DNA of 64,000 bases from Stenotrophomonas maltophilia (GCA_009912235.1 WNDS01000001.1:310001-374000); one strand, 5' to 3'. Positions 52,497 to 61,697 are shown, counted from the first letter of the stretch. A program made the numbers and translations. Notes: generated by a model not told the origin, from the letters alone.

Positions 52497-54368
52497 ATGA
52501 CCCGTCTGTCGCAGTCCCGCAAGACCGGACGTCCGCTTTCCCTTGTTTCGCTGGCCGCCGCCCTGGCCCTGGCCGTCCTGGCGCCCAGCGCGCATGCCGC
52601 CGCTGCAACCGGCGCAACCACCAGCGTCTCCATCCAGCTGCCGACCGCGCCGCTGCGGGTGCAGATAAACCAGGTGGCGCTGGAGCGCAACGGGCCCAAG
52701 CAGGCCATCGTCGAATACAGCGGGCAGGCCAGCGCCGGCACCTACACCGTGCTGCGCGACGGCAAGCCGATTGCCCGCGGCGACCTGCAGGCGCTGCCGG
52801 CGTTCACCGAATGGGGCAGCGGCAACCGCTACTTCAGCGTGGATTTCACCGCACAGAACCAGCCGGGCAGCTATCAGATCGACGCGCGCGTGGGTGACCA
52901 CCACGTGCTGTCCGACCGCGTGGTGGTGGCCGACAACGCCTTGTTCACCACCACCGCCCCGCAGCTGCTGGCCTATTTCCGGCAGAGCCGGCATACCGAC
53001 GCCGCCGACCGCAGCCTGCGCATCTTCCAGACCCAGCGCCGCGTTGATGTCTGGGGCGGGTGGCAGGACGCCGGCGGTGACAAGGGCAAGTACCTGTCCC
53101 ACCTGGGCTATGCCAACCACTTCAATCCGCAGCAGGCCTCGATGGCGGCCTGGGTGCTGGCCTACGGCGCCGATGCGCGGCGCAGCCTGTTCACCGCCCA
53201 CGGCCTGCAGACCCAGGTGGAGGACGAGGCGTTCTGGGGCGCCGATTACCTGCACCGCATTCTGGATGCCGACGGCTACTTCTACACCACCGTGTTTGAC
53301 CAGTGGGGCAGCGAGGGTGCCGAACGCATGGTCAACGGGTACGAAGGCTCCGGCGGCACCTACACCACGCTGTACCGCTCGGCCTTCCGCGCCGGTGGCG
53401 GCATGGCGATCGCCGCGCTTGCACGCGCCTCGATGCTGGCGCGCAGCAGTGGCCGCCATGGCGAGTTCGACGGCGCGCAGTACCTGGCCGACGCCAAGCG
53501 GGCCTACGACCACCTGCGCCGCTTCAACGCGCAGTACGGTGCCGATCGCAAGAAAAACATCATCGATGACTACACCGCGCTGATGGCCCTGACCGAACTG
53601 CACGCGGCCACCGGCGAGCAGCGCTACCTGGACGATGCGCGCCGCCGCGCCGCGCGCCTGATGGCCCGGCTTACCCCCGACGGCGGCTTCATCAGCGACG
53701 ACGGGCAACGCCCTTACTACCATGCTGCTGAAGCCGGCCTGCCGGTGATCAGCCTGGCCGCCTACGCGCGCATTGAAACCGATCCGGCGCAACGCGAGCG
53801 CGCGCAGGCGGCCATCGCCTCGGCGCTCGGCCACGAGCTGGCCATCACCGGCAAGGTGGCCAACCCGTACGGCTATGCCCGCCAGCGCTTCCAGCTGGCC
53901 CGCAACGGCAATGCCGAAGGCGAGGTGCTGGAAGGCTTCTTCATTCCGCACCGCAACGAAACCGGCTACTGGTGGCAGGGTGAAAGCGCGCGCCTGGCCT
54001 CGCTGGGTGCGGCGATGACGCTCGGCGGGCGCCTGCTCGACACCCCCGTTGCCGCCGGCTACGGCCTGCGCGCCGACCGCGCGGCCTATACCCAGGCGCA
54101 GCTGGACTGGACGCTGGGCCGCAACCCCTACGGCATTTCGATGCTGTACGGCTTCGGCGCCCGCAACCCGCCCACCGTGCTGGAAAGCGCGGGTGAAATG
54201 TTCATCGGCGGCATTTCCAATGGCATCACCGGCGCAGTGGACAGCGAGCGTGGGGCTGGCATCAGCTTCGCGCCCGGCCCGGATTCGGAGCAGTGGCGCT
54301 GGGTGGAGCAGTGGATTCCGCACACCACGTGGATGCTGTTCGCGGTGATGGCCACCAGCGAAGGCTGA
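52497..54368 (+). CDS. Secreted glycoside hydrolase family 9 enzyme
   Basis: A 623-residue exported enzyme. The signal peptide covers RPLSLVSLAAALALAVLAPS to HAAAA. An N-terminal Ig-like cellulase domain (PLRVQINQVALERNGPKQAI, about 50-140) precedes the (alpha/alpha)6 barrel with DVWGGWQDAGGDKGKYLSHL (Asp nucleophile-base region, variant DAGGDKG), GYEGSGGTYTTLY, and the catalytic Glu block HRNETGYWWQGESARLASLG. GH9 includes endoglucanases and exo-beta-glucosaminidases; beside a GH20, TonB and amino-sugar genes, the latter, acting on chitosan or (GlcN)n, is more likely. Divergent from its probable ROK regulator. Confidence 0.85.
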   Translation: MTRLSQSRKTGRPLSLVSLAAALALAVLAPSAHAAAATGATTSVSIQLPTAPLRVQINQVALERNGPKQAIVEYSGQASAGTYTVLRDGKPIARGDLQALPAFTEWGSGNRYFSVDFTAQNQPGSYQIDARVGDHHVLSDRVVVADNALFTTTAPQLLAYFRQSRHTDAADRSLRIFQTQRRVDVWGGWQDAGGDKGKYLSHLGYANHFNPQQASMAAWVLAYGADARRSLFTAHGLQTQVEDEAFWGADYLHRILDADGYFYTTVFDQWGSEGAERMVNGYEGSGGTYTTLYRSAFRAGGGMAIAALARASMLARSSGRHGEFDGAQYLADAKRAYDHLRRFNAQYGADRKKNIIDDYTALMALTELHAATGEQRYLDDARRRAARLMARLTPDGGFISDDGQRPYYHAAEAGLPVISLAAYARIETDPAQRERAQAAIASALGHELAITGKVANPYGYARQRFQLARNGNAEGEVLEGFFIPHRNETGYWWQGESARLASLGAAMTLGGRLLDTPVAAGYGLRADRAAYTQAQLDWTLGRNPYGISMLYGFGARNPPTVLESAGEMFIGGISNGITGAVDSERGAGISFAPGPDSEQWRWVEQWIPHTTWMLFAVMATSEG

Positions 54369-54440
54369 GTGCCACCGGTCGCGCCCTACGCGGTGCGGCT
54401 GGATGACAGCGGCAAGGTGGCAGGCTTCGCGCTGGACTGA
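54369..54440 (+). pseudogene. Possible C-terminal gene remnant
   Basis: An open stretch directly after GH9 reads VPPVAPYAVRLDDSGKVAGF followed by ALD and TGA. It looks like the end of a hydrolase or beta-lactamase-type protein but has no start codon or ribosome binding site of its own. A 65-bp spacer separates it from the S41 gene. Confidence 0.3.
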
Positions 54441-54505
54441 TACCTGCCACCCATCACGTGGTCGCACGCCGATACACTGCGGCTGCATCCAGGAAGGGGA
54501 AGGGC

Positions 54506-55978
54506 ATGACCATGGCAGGGCGGTTGCTGGCGGCAGGGTTGTCGGCTGGCGTGGCGGTGGCTGCTGCGGCCACGCCAGCGGCGGGAATGGACTGGCCAGC
54601 CACGCTGGACACGGACCTGACCGCCATCGATGCCGCAATGCACGACAGCCATCCCGGCCTGCACGATGCGCACGCGCCGGGCTTCGCAGCCCAGCTGCAG
54701 GACACCCTGGCACTGGCACGCCGCCGTGCGCAGCAGGTCGACAGCTTCGCCGGTTACTGGTGGACGTTGAAGGGCTACACCGCTGCGTTCAATGATGGCC
54801 ATGTCAGCCTCAATGCGTTGCCCGCGGCACCCGCGCTGCCGATGCGCTGGCCGGGGTTCCTCACCGGTTTCGAGGGCGATGCGCAGATCGTGATGGAGCG
54901 CGCCGCCACCAGCACGCAGGCGCCGCCGCTGGGCGCGCACCTGCTGTCCTGCGATGGCGTGGACGCGGCCACACTGGCCGCGCAGCGCGTGGGAGCGTTC
55001 AACGGGCGCTGGAACCTGCAGGCCAGCCGCATCCACGCCGGCGGCGAACTGCTGCTCGACCAGGGCAATCCGTTCGTTGCGCTGCCACGCCGCTGCCGCT
55101 TCCGGGTCGATGGCCAGACGCGTGACATCACCCTGCAGTGGCGGGCGCTGGACAGTGCCGAGGTGGCCGCGCACCTGGCCGCGACGCGTCGCAGCTTCCG
55201 ACCGCCCAACGGCCTGCACGCGCTGCCCGGCGGCGGCTACTGGATCACCACCGGCAGCTTCAACGCCGACCCCGGCCAGCCCAACTTCGCTGAACTGACC
55301 GCTCTGCTGCAGACACTGGATACGCAGCGCCAGGCCCTGCAGCGCGCACCGCAGGTGGTGCTGGACGTGCGTGGCAACAGCGGTGGCGCCTCGCAATGGA
55401 GCATTGCACTGGCACGACTGGTCTGGAGCGCCGAGGCGGTGGCGCGGGTGCGCGATGACAGCTTTGTCGAATGGCGCACCTCGCAGGCCAACATCGACCA
55501 GCTGCGCGGCTTCCTGCAGAAATTGCGCAACGCCCCCGATGCCGCGCCGGAAATGGTGCGCATGCTGTAAGCAGTGACCGATGGCATGGCCCAGGCGCGG
55601 GCGCGCGGCGAAGCGCTGTGGCGCGAACCGCGGCAGACCCCTGTGGTCGCCACGACACCGGTGGCCGCTGCGGCGCGCAACCCGGCGCAGAAGGTGTTCG
55701 TGGTGGCCGATGCCTCCTGTGGCTCGGCCTGCCTGGATGCGCTGGATCTGTGGAAGCAGCTGGGCGCGGTACAGGTGGGCGTCCCCACCTCGGCCGACAG
55801 CCTGTACATGGACATCCGCCCCGAACGGTTGCCAAGCGGCCTGGCCAGAATCTCGGTGCCGATGAAGGTCTTCCGTGGCCGCCCGCGCGGTTCCAACGCC
55901 CCGCACCTGCCGGACCTGCCCTACAGCGGGGACATGCGCGACAGCCCGGCGCTGCAGGGCTGGCTGCTGGCACGCTGA
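54506..55978 (+). pseudogene. Exported S41-family peptidase with internal TAA
   Basis: Reconstructed 490-residue protein. MTMAGRLLAAGLSAGVAVAA is a signal peptide (AAGG upstream; ATG at 54512 is an alternative). The tail-specific protease fold shows FNDGHVSLN (about 92-100), VVLDVRGNSGGASQWSIALA (about 289-308), and the catalytic Ser in FVVADASCGSACLDALDL. Codon 355 is TAA (55568-55570); CAA gives MVRMLQAVTDGMAQARARGE, and the same frame continues to 55978. S41 peptidases cut C-terminal peptides in the periplasm. It neighbours a cluster for D-residue peptides. Confidence 0.8.
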
Positions 55979-56036
55979 CCACCCGACAGCGACGCCGGGC
56001 CACGCCCCCGCCAGACGACGGGGTGACGCAGCGCAC

Positions 56037-56067
56037 ATTGACAATTCTCTATATAGGATTGTTATAT
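56037..56067 (+). promoter_or_regulatory. Shared promoter-like element, copy 1
   Basis: Begins ATTGACAATTCTC and continues to a GGATT at positions 20-24. ATTGACA-n-TTyTCy, a six-base spacer and (A/G)GGA(C/T)T recur without gaps in copies 2 (60459) and 3 (61667). TTGACA is a perfect -35 hexamer; TTATAT, 18 bases on, is a possible -10. It lies 192 bp before the hydrolase-amidohydrolase-serine hydrolase operon. The remainder of 55979-56228 shows no gene. Confidence 0.7.
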
Positions 56068-56228
56068 CCCCGTCAGGCATTTCACCGGCGTGGCAGGATC
56101 GATTGCCGTCACCAGGAAATGCAGGGAGCGGCAGGCCGGTCTGTACCGGGCGCGCCGCGCAGGGCCGTGGCGCCGCGCACCAACAGCGGGCGGGCAGGGC
56201 CGCACAGGCAGCATCAAGAGAGCACGAG

Positions 56229-57323
56229 ATGACGAAGGTGCGCGGTTGGCGGCGAGTGGGCCGCTGGTTGAAGTGGGCCCTGATCGGGCTGGTGGCAGTG
56301 CTGGTCCTGCTGGGCATCATCGGCGCCATCTACGAAGCGCTGCAGCGGCGCCAGGCCGAAACCACGTACCCGCCGCACGGCACGCTGGTCGACATCGGCG
56401 GCCGCCTGATGCACATCGACTGCCGTGGCACCGGCTCGCCCACCGTCATCCTTGAATCGGGCCTGGGCACCGGCGGCACGCTGGACTGGGCGCGGGTGCA
56501 CGACCGCATCGCCGGCTTCACCCGCACCTGCGCCTACGACCGCGCCGGCATCATGCACAGCCCCGCCAAGGACACGCCGCAGCGCGCTGGCGCCGTCGCC
56601 GATGATCTGCACGCGCTGCTGGCCGCCGCCGGCATCGACGATCCACTGGTGCTGGTCGGCCACTCCATCGGTGGCCCCTACATCCCCACCTATGCCGGGC
56701 GCTACGGGCAACAGGTGGCCGGGCTGGTCATGGTCGACCCTTCGCACCCCGACCAGGTGGCGCGGCTGGGCAAGCTGGTCACCGTCAGCGTGCACCCGCG
56801 CAAGGTGTCGCTGATGCTCGACACGGTCTCGCTGCTGTCGCGCACCGGCATCGTGCGGCTGCTGTTCTCGCGCAGCAGCCAGGACGGACGCTCCGCCCAG
56901 GACGCCGCGCACATGGCGGCCTACGCCAGCCTGTCGATCAAGGGCGCCAAGGCCGAGATCGATGGCTTCGACGACACCATGGACGACGCCCGCGCCGTGC
57001 ACGACCTGGGCGATCGCCCGCTGATCGTGCTGACCGCGCTGAAGCCGTTCAAGCCTGCCGAACTGAAGTCGCTGGGCCTGAGCCCGGCCGAGGGCCTGCG
57101 CTTCAAGCAGGAATGGCGCGCCCTGCACGCCGAACAGGCGGCGATGTCGCGCCGCGGCCGCCAGCAGATCGTGGGCGATTTAGGCCACTACATCCAGATC
57201 GACCAGCCCGACCGTGTGGTCGCGGCCGTACGCGAGGTGGTGGACGACGTCCGCGCCGGCCACGCCTCGCCACAGCAGAGCACCGGAACCTCCGGCGCTC
57301 ATGAACCGAAGGGACTGCAATGA
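56229..57323 (+). CDS. Membrane-anchored alpha/beta hydrolase
   Basis: A 364-residue hydrolase. The start at 56229 (MTKVRGWRRVGRWLKWALIG) gives an N-terminal membrane anchor (LIGLVAVLVLLGIIGAIYEA, 18-37); longer frames have no match. The catalytic Ser lies in LVLVGHSIGGPYIPTYAG (about residue 145), Asp in DPSHPDQ and His in LGHYIQIDQPDRV (about 325). It belongs to the periplasm-facing hydrolases seen beside TonB receptors. Stop overlaps the ATG of the next gene (ATGA). Confidence 0.87.
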   Translation: MTKVRGWRRVGRWLKWALIGLVAVLVLLGIIGAIYEALQRRQAETTYPPHGTLVDIGGRLMHIDCRGTGSPTVILESGLGTGGTLDWARVHDRIAGFTRTCAYDRAGIMHSPAKDTPQRAGAVADDLHALLAAAGIDDPLVLVGHSIGGPYIPTYAGRYGQQVAGLVMVDPSHPDQVARLGKLVTVSVHPRKVSLMLDTVSLLSRTGIVRLLFSRSSQDGRSAQDAAHMAAYASLSIKGAKAEIDGFDDTMDDARAVHDLGDRPLIVLTALKPFKPAELKSLGLSPAEGLRFKQEWRALHAEQAAMSRRGRQQIVGDLGHYIQIDQPDRVVAAVREVVDDVRAGHASPQQSTGTSGAHEPKGLQ

Positions 57324-58942
57324 TGAAGCACAGACTGCTCTGGGGTGCATTGGCGCTGGCGATGGCCGGCAGCACGGCCGCGGCCGACTACGATCTGGTG
57401 ATCCGCGGCGGCCGCGTGCTCGACGGCGCCGGCAACCCCTGGGTGCGCGCCGACGTGGCGGTGAAGGGCGGCCGCGTGGTGCAGATCGGCCAGGTGCCGG
57501 GGCAGGGCACGCGCGAGATCGATGCGCGCGGCCGCTATGTGGCGCCGGGCTTCATCGACATGATGGACCAGTCCGGCAGGACGCTGCTGGTGAACGGCGC
57601 GGCCGAGAACAAGCTGCGCATGGGCGTGACCACACTGATCGGTGGCGAAGGTGGCTCGCCGGTGCCGGCGGCGGGCATCCCCGGCTATTTCGACACGCTG
57701 GAAAAGCAAGGCATCTCGGTCAACTTCGGCACCTACTATTCCTCCACCCAGGCACGCACCCACGTGATGGGCGATGCCGCCGGCACGCCGACCGCCCAGC
57801 AGCTGTCGGCCATGGGCGAGCAGGTGCGGATCGCGATGGAGGCCGGTGCATTCGGCCTGTCCAGCGCACTGATCTATGCACCCAGCAGTTTCCAGAGCAC
57901 GGCCGACCTGGTCTCACTGGCCAAGGTGGCAGCGCAGTGCGATGGCTTCTACGCCACCCACATGCGCGATGAGAGCGAAGGCGTGGTCAAGGCCATCGAA
58001 GAAGCCATCGAGATCGGTGAAAAGGGTGGGGTGAAGGTCGAGATCTTCCACCTAAAGGCGGCCTACGCGCCGGCATGGGGCAAGCTGATGCCGCAGGCAC
58101 TGGCCACCATCAATGCCGCCCGTGCGCGCGGCGTGGACGTGGCCGCCGATCTCTACCCGTACACCGCCGGTGGCACCGGGCTGGAGATCATCGCGCCCAG
58201 CTGGGTGTGGGCCGATGGCCTGGAAAAAGGCATCGCCCGTGTGCGCGACCCGGCCGTGCGCGAGCGCATGAAGAAGGAGGTGGCGGCCGGCTCGATGCCC
58301 GGCTGGTCGAACCTGGTGCATGCCTCCGGCGGCTTCCAGAACGTGCGCCTGGCCAATGGCTTCAGCGAGAAGTACCGGCGCTTCCACGGCAAGTCGCTGG
58401 CGGAGATCGGCGCCGAACTGAACCGTGATCCGGCCGACGCGGCGTGGGACATCGCCCTGGAGGGCCTGCCCAACCGCGCCGTGGCGCTGTATTTCATGAT
58501 CAGCGAGCAGGATATCGAACTGGCCCTGCGCGAACCCTGGGTCAGCATCGGCAGCGATGCCGCTGCCGCGGTCACGTTCGGTGAGATGGACGCACTGGGC
58601 CTGCCGCACCCGCGCGCCTACGGCACCTTCCCGCGCATCCTTGCCGAGTACGTGAAGCGTCGGCACGTGCTGACGCTGGAAGATGCCGTGCGCAAGATGA
58701 CCGGTTGGCCGGCACAGCGCATGGGCCTGAGTGATCGTGGCCTGATCCGCGAAGGCATGCGCGCGGACATCGTGCTGTTCGACCTGGACACGCTCGTTGA
58801 TGTCGCCAGCTGGGACGCACCCACCGCGGCGCCGACCGGCATCGAAACGGTCATCGTCAACGGCGTGGTGACCATCGATGGCGGCCGCCACACCGGCGCC
58901 AAGGCCGGCAACGTGCTGCGTCAGGAATGCCGCAAGGGCTGA
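57320..58942 (+). CDS. Exported D-aminoacylase-like amidohydrolase lacking the HxH motif
   Basis: A 540-residue exported protein of the N-acyl-D-amino-acid deacylase (AmidoHydrolase 3) family. MMKHRLLWGALALAMAGSTA is a signal peptide. Where the family has GFIDxHxH, this protein reads APGFIDMMDQSGRTLLVNG (about 73-91), so both His metal ligands are missing. Other blocks remain: GLSSALIYAPSSFQSTADLV, CDGFYATHMRDESEGVVKAI (the HxRDE zinc-bridging region), EIFHLKAAYAPAWGK and SIGSDAAAAVTF. It may bind one metal or act differently. It sits between a hydrolase and a serine hydrolase in one operon. Confidence 0.85.
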   Translation: MMKHRLLWGALALAMAGSTAAADYDLVIRGGRVLDGAGNPWVRADVAVKGGRVVQIGQVPGQGTREIDARGRYVAPGFIDMMDQSGRTLLVNGAAENKLRMGVTTLIGGEGGSPVPAAGIPGYFDTLEKQGISVNFGTYYSSTQARTHVMGDAAGTPTAQQLSAMGEQVRIAMEAGAFGLSSALIYAPSSFQSTADLVSLAKVAAQCDGFYATHMRDESEGVVKAIEEAIEIGEKGGVKVEIFHLKAAYAPAWGKLMPQALATINAARARGVDVAADLYPYTAGGTGLEIIAPSWVWADGLEKGIARVRDPAVRERMKKEVAAGSMPGWSNLVHASGGFQNVRLANGFSEKYRRFHGKSLAEIGAELNRDPADAAWDIALEGLPNRAVALYFMISEQDIELALREPWVSIGSDAAAAVTFGEMDALGLPHPRAYGTFPRILAEYVKRRHVLTLEDAVRKMTGWPAQRMGLSDRGLIREGMRADIVLFDLDTLVDVASWDAPTAAPTGIETVIVNGVVTIDGGRHTGAKAGNVLRQECRKG

Positions 58943-60396
58943 GCACAGGAGACCACCCGAAGCATCGCTCCCTTTCCCACTGCGGCGTGCTGCTGCTCGC
59001 ACTGGCCTGCGCCCCGGCGCAGGCCGCCGCACCGCGCATCACCAGTGCCGACGATCTGGGCACCGCCGTGGCCGCGCAGATCGCCTGCGCCGGCATCTTC
59101 GTGGCAGGCCGTGCCGAGGCCGATGTACTGCGCGACGATGTGCATGCGCTGGCCCCGTTCAGTCGTGCCGTCAGCCTTGCGGTTGACCGCAAGGCGGGCA
59201 CGGTCACCGCCACCGCGCCGGGCACCACCGCGCGCACCGCGCTGTACCGGCCGGTGCTGGGCTGCACGCTGACCACCGGGCAGACGCCGCTGGCCACGCT
59301 GGCTGCACAGGGAAAACGGCTGGCGCCACTGAAAGCGCCTGCATCGCGCCCGTGGCCGCAGGGCGACCAGCCGATCGCCGCCACGCAGGGCGCCGTCGAG
59401 GCCAGGCTCGACCGCAGCGCACTGGACGCAGCCGTGCGTGCAGCGTTCGACGAGCAGAACCACGACGGCTACCCCGACACCCGCGCGATTGTGGTGGTGC
59501 AGGGTGGTGCGATCGTGGCCGAGCGCTACGCCCCCGGCTTCGGCAAGGACACGCGGCTGCTGGGCTGGTCTGCCACCAAGAGCCTCATGGGCAGCCTGGT
59601 CGGTCTGCTGGTCGACGACGGCGTGCTGCAGCTGGATGCGCCGGCACCGGTACCGGAATGGCAGGGCAAGGACGACCCGCGCCGGGCCATCACGCTGCGC
59701 CAGCTGCTCACCATGTCCAGCGGCCTGGCCTTCGTGGAAAGCTACCAGCCCGGCAATGATTCCATCCGCATGCTGTTCGAAGCGCCGGACATGGCCGCAC
59801 TGGCCGCGGCACAACCGCTGCAGTACCCGCCGGGCACCCATTGGAGCTATTCCTCGGGCACCACCAACATCCTGTCGCGCATCGTCTTCAACGCCACCGG
59901 TGGCACCACCGAGGGCGTCACCCGGTTTGCGCAGACGCGGCTGTTCGCACCGGCCGGCATGGCCAGTGCGTTGATCGAACCGGATGAATCCGGCGTGCCG
60001 GTGGGCAGTTCGTACGGCTACGCCACCGCCCGCGACTGGGCGCGCTACGGCCTGCTGCACCTCAACCACGGCAAGGCCGGCAACAAACAGGTGCTGTCGC
60101 CGGCGTGGCTGGCGTTCGCGCTGACGCCCACGGCGGCCTCCAGCCGGCCGTCCTATGGCGCGCAGCTCTGGTTGAACCGGCCGGCCGAGGCCGAGGAGGG
60201 CCGCAAGGTGCTGCAGGACCTGCCGGCGGACACCTACATGGCCATGGGCCACAACCACCAGATCGTGGCGGTCATTCCTTCGCAGGATGCGGTGATCGTG
60301 CGCCTGGGCTGGACGCCGGAAGGTGCCAAGTTCGACTGGAACCGCCACCTGGCGCGCATTGCCGCCGCGCTGGCGCCTGCCGCCGCCGCGCCGTGA
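58927..60396 (+). CDS. Exported serine hydrolase, class C beta-lactamase/D-aminopeptidase fold
   Basis: A 489-residue protein. After a signal peptide (SLSHCGVLLLALACAPAQAA) and a ~130-residue N-terminal domain, the beta-lactamase-like domain shows the SxxK nucleophile in LGWSATKSLMGSLVGLLV (Ser ~218) and the YxN element in HWSYSSGTTNILSRIVF (about 300), with TYMAMGHNHQIVAVIP as the third motif in place of KTG. These enzymes act as esterases, DD-peptidases or D-aminopeptidases. The start overlaps the amidohydrolase by 16 bp. A perfect 11-bp hairpin ends the operon. Confidence 0.85.
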   Translation: MPQGLSTGDHPKHRSLSHCGVLLLALACAPAQAAAPRITSADDLGTAVAAQIACAGIFVAGRAEADVLRDDVHALAPFSRAVSLAVDRKAGTVTATAPGTTARTALYRPVLGCTLTTGQTPLATLAAQGKRLAPLKAPASRPWPQGDQPIAATQGAVEARLDRSALDAAVRAAFDEQNHDGYPDTRAIVVVQGGAIVAERYAPGFGKDTRLLGWSATKSLMGSLVGLLVDDGVLQLDAPAPVPEWQGKDDPRRAITLRQLLTMSSGLAFVESYQPGNDSIRMLFEAPDMAALAAAQPLQYPPGTHWSYSSGTTNILSRIVFNATGGTTEGVTRFAQTRLFAPAGMASALIEPDESGVPVGSSYGYATARDWARYGLLHLNHGKAGNKQVLSPAWLAFALTPTAASSRPSYGAQLWLNRPAEAEEGRKVLQDLPADTYMAMGHNHQIVAVIPSQDAVIVRLGWTPEGAKFDWNRHLARIAAALAPAAAAP

Positions 60397-60410
60397 CCGT
60401 CTGAGGTGAG

Positions 60411-60439
60411 GGCAGGGCGCCTGTAGCGGGCGCCCTGCC
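60411..60439 (+). terminator. Hairpin ending the hydrolase operon
   Basis: GGCAGGGCGCC-TGTAGCG-GGCGCCCTGCC, perfect 11-bp stem 14 bases after the serine hydrolase stop and 20 bp before promoter element copy 2. Confidence 0.7.
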
Positions 60440-60458
60440 ACGCTGCCGCCATGACCTG

Positions 60459-60489
60459 ATTGACATTTCTCTTATTGGGACTTTATTTT
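60459..60489 (+). promoter_or_regulatory. Shared promoter-like element, copy 2
   Basis: Begins ATTGACATTTCTC with GGGACT at positions 19-24; same layout as copies 1 and 3. It lies 149 bp before the epimerase start. A palindrome, AGAGAATTTTCTCT (60496-60509), follows immediately; it is not shared by the other copies. The rest of 60440-60607 is without genes. Confidence 0.7.
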
Positions 60490-60607
60490 CGTTCTAGAGA
60501 ATTTTCTCTTCAGGCACGGATCGCAGCATGCACACGAACAGGCCGCCGCTGGCCCTCCCCGCACCCCATCTTCCGCCGCGCCCGACCGCCCTGCAGAGCG
60601 TGCGCCG

Positions 60608-61606
60608 ATGAGCGGGCTGACACTGACCGTCAACGAAGAAGCCCTGCGCCTGGCCGCGCCGTTCCGCATCGCCACCCAGGTGTTCGACAGCCGCACCGCA
60701 TGCGTGGTTACGTTGGACGACGGCGTGCACCGTGGGCGCGGCGAGGCCACCGGCGTGCACTACCTGGGCGATGACATCCAGCGCATGCGCGGTCAACTGG
60801 AGGCGGCGCGCGCAGCCATCGAAGCCGACCCGACGCGCAGCGAACTGCGCACGATCCTGCCGCCTGGTGGCGCACGCAACGCCGTCGATGCCGCCCTTTG
60901 GGAGCTGGAGGCGCAGCGCACGCGGACACCGGTGTGGGCACTGGCCGGCCTGCCGCCGCCACGCCCGCTGCAGACCACGTTCACCCTGGGCGCCGATGAA
61001 CCCTCGGCGATGGCCGCACAGGCCGTGGGCTACCGCCACGCGCGCGCCATCAAGATCAAGCTCACCGGCGATCTGGCGCTGGACGTCGCGCGTGTTTCGG
61101 CCATCCGCGTTGCCCGGCCGGACGCGTGGCTGGGCGTGGACGCCAACCAGGGCTACCAGCGCAGTGGCCTGGAACGGCTGGTGGCAGCCATGGTCGCCGC
61201 GCGTGTCTCGCTGATCGAACAACCGCTGGCGCGTGGCTGCGAAGCCGACCTCGACGGCCTCGGCTCGCCCATTCCCATCGCCGCCGACGAAAGCGCGCTC
61301 ACGCTGGAAGACGTGCCGCGGCTGAAGGGCCGCTTCGATGTATTCAACATCAAGCTCGACAAATGCGGTGGCCTGACCGAGGCGCTGCTGATCGCCGAGG
61401 CTGCGCGCGAGGCCGGGCTGGGCGTGATGGTCGGCTGCATGGTCTGCAGCAGCCTGGGCGCGGCACCGGGGTTCGTAGTCGGGCAACAGTGCGACCTGGT
61501 GGACCTGGACGGTCCGACCTTCCTGCGGCAGGACCGCACGCCGGCCGTGCGCTACCGCGATGGCCTGCTCTGGTGCGATGACAGCGTCTGGGGCTACAGC
61601 GCCTGA
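60608..61606 (+). CDS. Dipeptide epimerase (enolase superfamily, L-Ala-D/L-Glu epimerase type)
   Basis: A 332-residue soluble enzyme. The enolase barrel residues are all visible: KIKLTGD with the catalytic Lys pair (about 148-150), metal ligands in LGVDANQGY (Asp ~178), SLIEQPLARG (Glu ~203) and IAADESALT (Asp ~228), then general-base Lys in FNIKLDKCGGLTEA (about 251). This is the signature of dipeptide epimerases such as E. coli YcjG, which epimerise L-Ala-D-Glu from murein peptides, but many relatives use other dipeptides. Located between exported D-peptide hydrolases and a TonB receptor, as a cytosolic step in using D-residue peptides. Confidence 0.9.
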   Translation: MSGLTLTVNEEALRLAAPFRIATQVFDSRTACVVTLDDGVHRGRGEATGVHYLGDDIQRMRGQLEAARAAIEADPTRSELRTILPPGGARNAVDAALWELEAQRTRTPVWALAGLPPPRPLQTTFTLGADEPSAMAAQAVGYRHARAIKIKLTGDLALDVARVSAIRVARPDAWLGVDANQGYQRSGLERLVAAMVAARVSLIEQPLARGCEADLDGLGSPIPIAADESALTLEDVPRLKGRFDVFNIKLDKCGGLTEALLIAEAAREAGLGVMVGCMVCSSLGAAPGFVVGQQCDLVDLDGPTFLRQDRTPAVRYRDGLLWCDDSVWGYSA

Positions 61607-61619
61607 CGGATTGCCCACG

Positions 61620-61666
61620 CCTGCGGCGCAGACACGACCATCACGCGCATTGTGTTGCGCCGCAGG
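61620..61666 (+). terminator. Long-loop hairpin before promoter element copy 3
   Basis: CCTGCGGCGCA (61620-61630) and TGCGCCGCAGG (61656-61666) form a perfect 11-bp stem with a 25-base loop, 14 bases after the epimerase stop. Its right arm touches ATTGACA of copy 3, so it may terminate the epimerase transcript or modulate the receptor promoter. Confidence 0.5.
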
Positions 61667-61697
61667 ATTGACACTTTTCCATTCAGGACTATTCTGA
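61667..61697 (+). promoter_or_regulatory. Shared promoter-like element, copy 3
   Basis: Begins ATTGACACTTTTC with AGGACT at positions 19-24, matching copies 1 and 2 base-for-base at the conserved positions. It lies 154 bp before the TonB receptor start. Nothing else is evident in 61698-61820. Confidence 0.7.
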
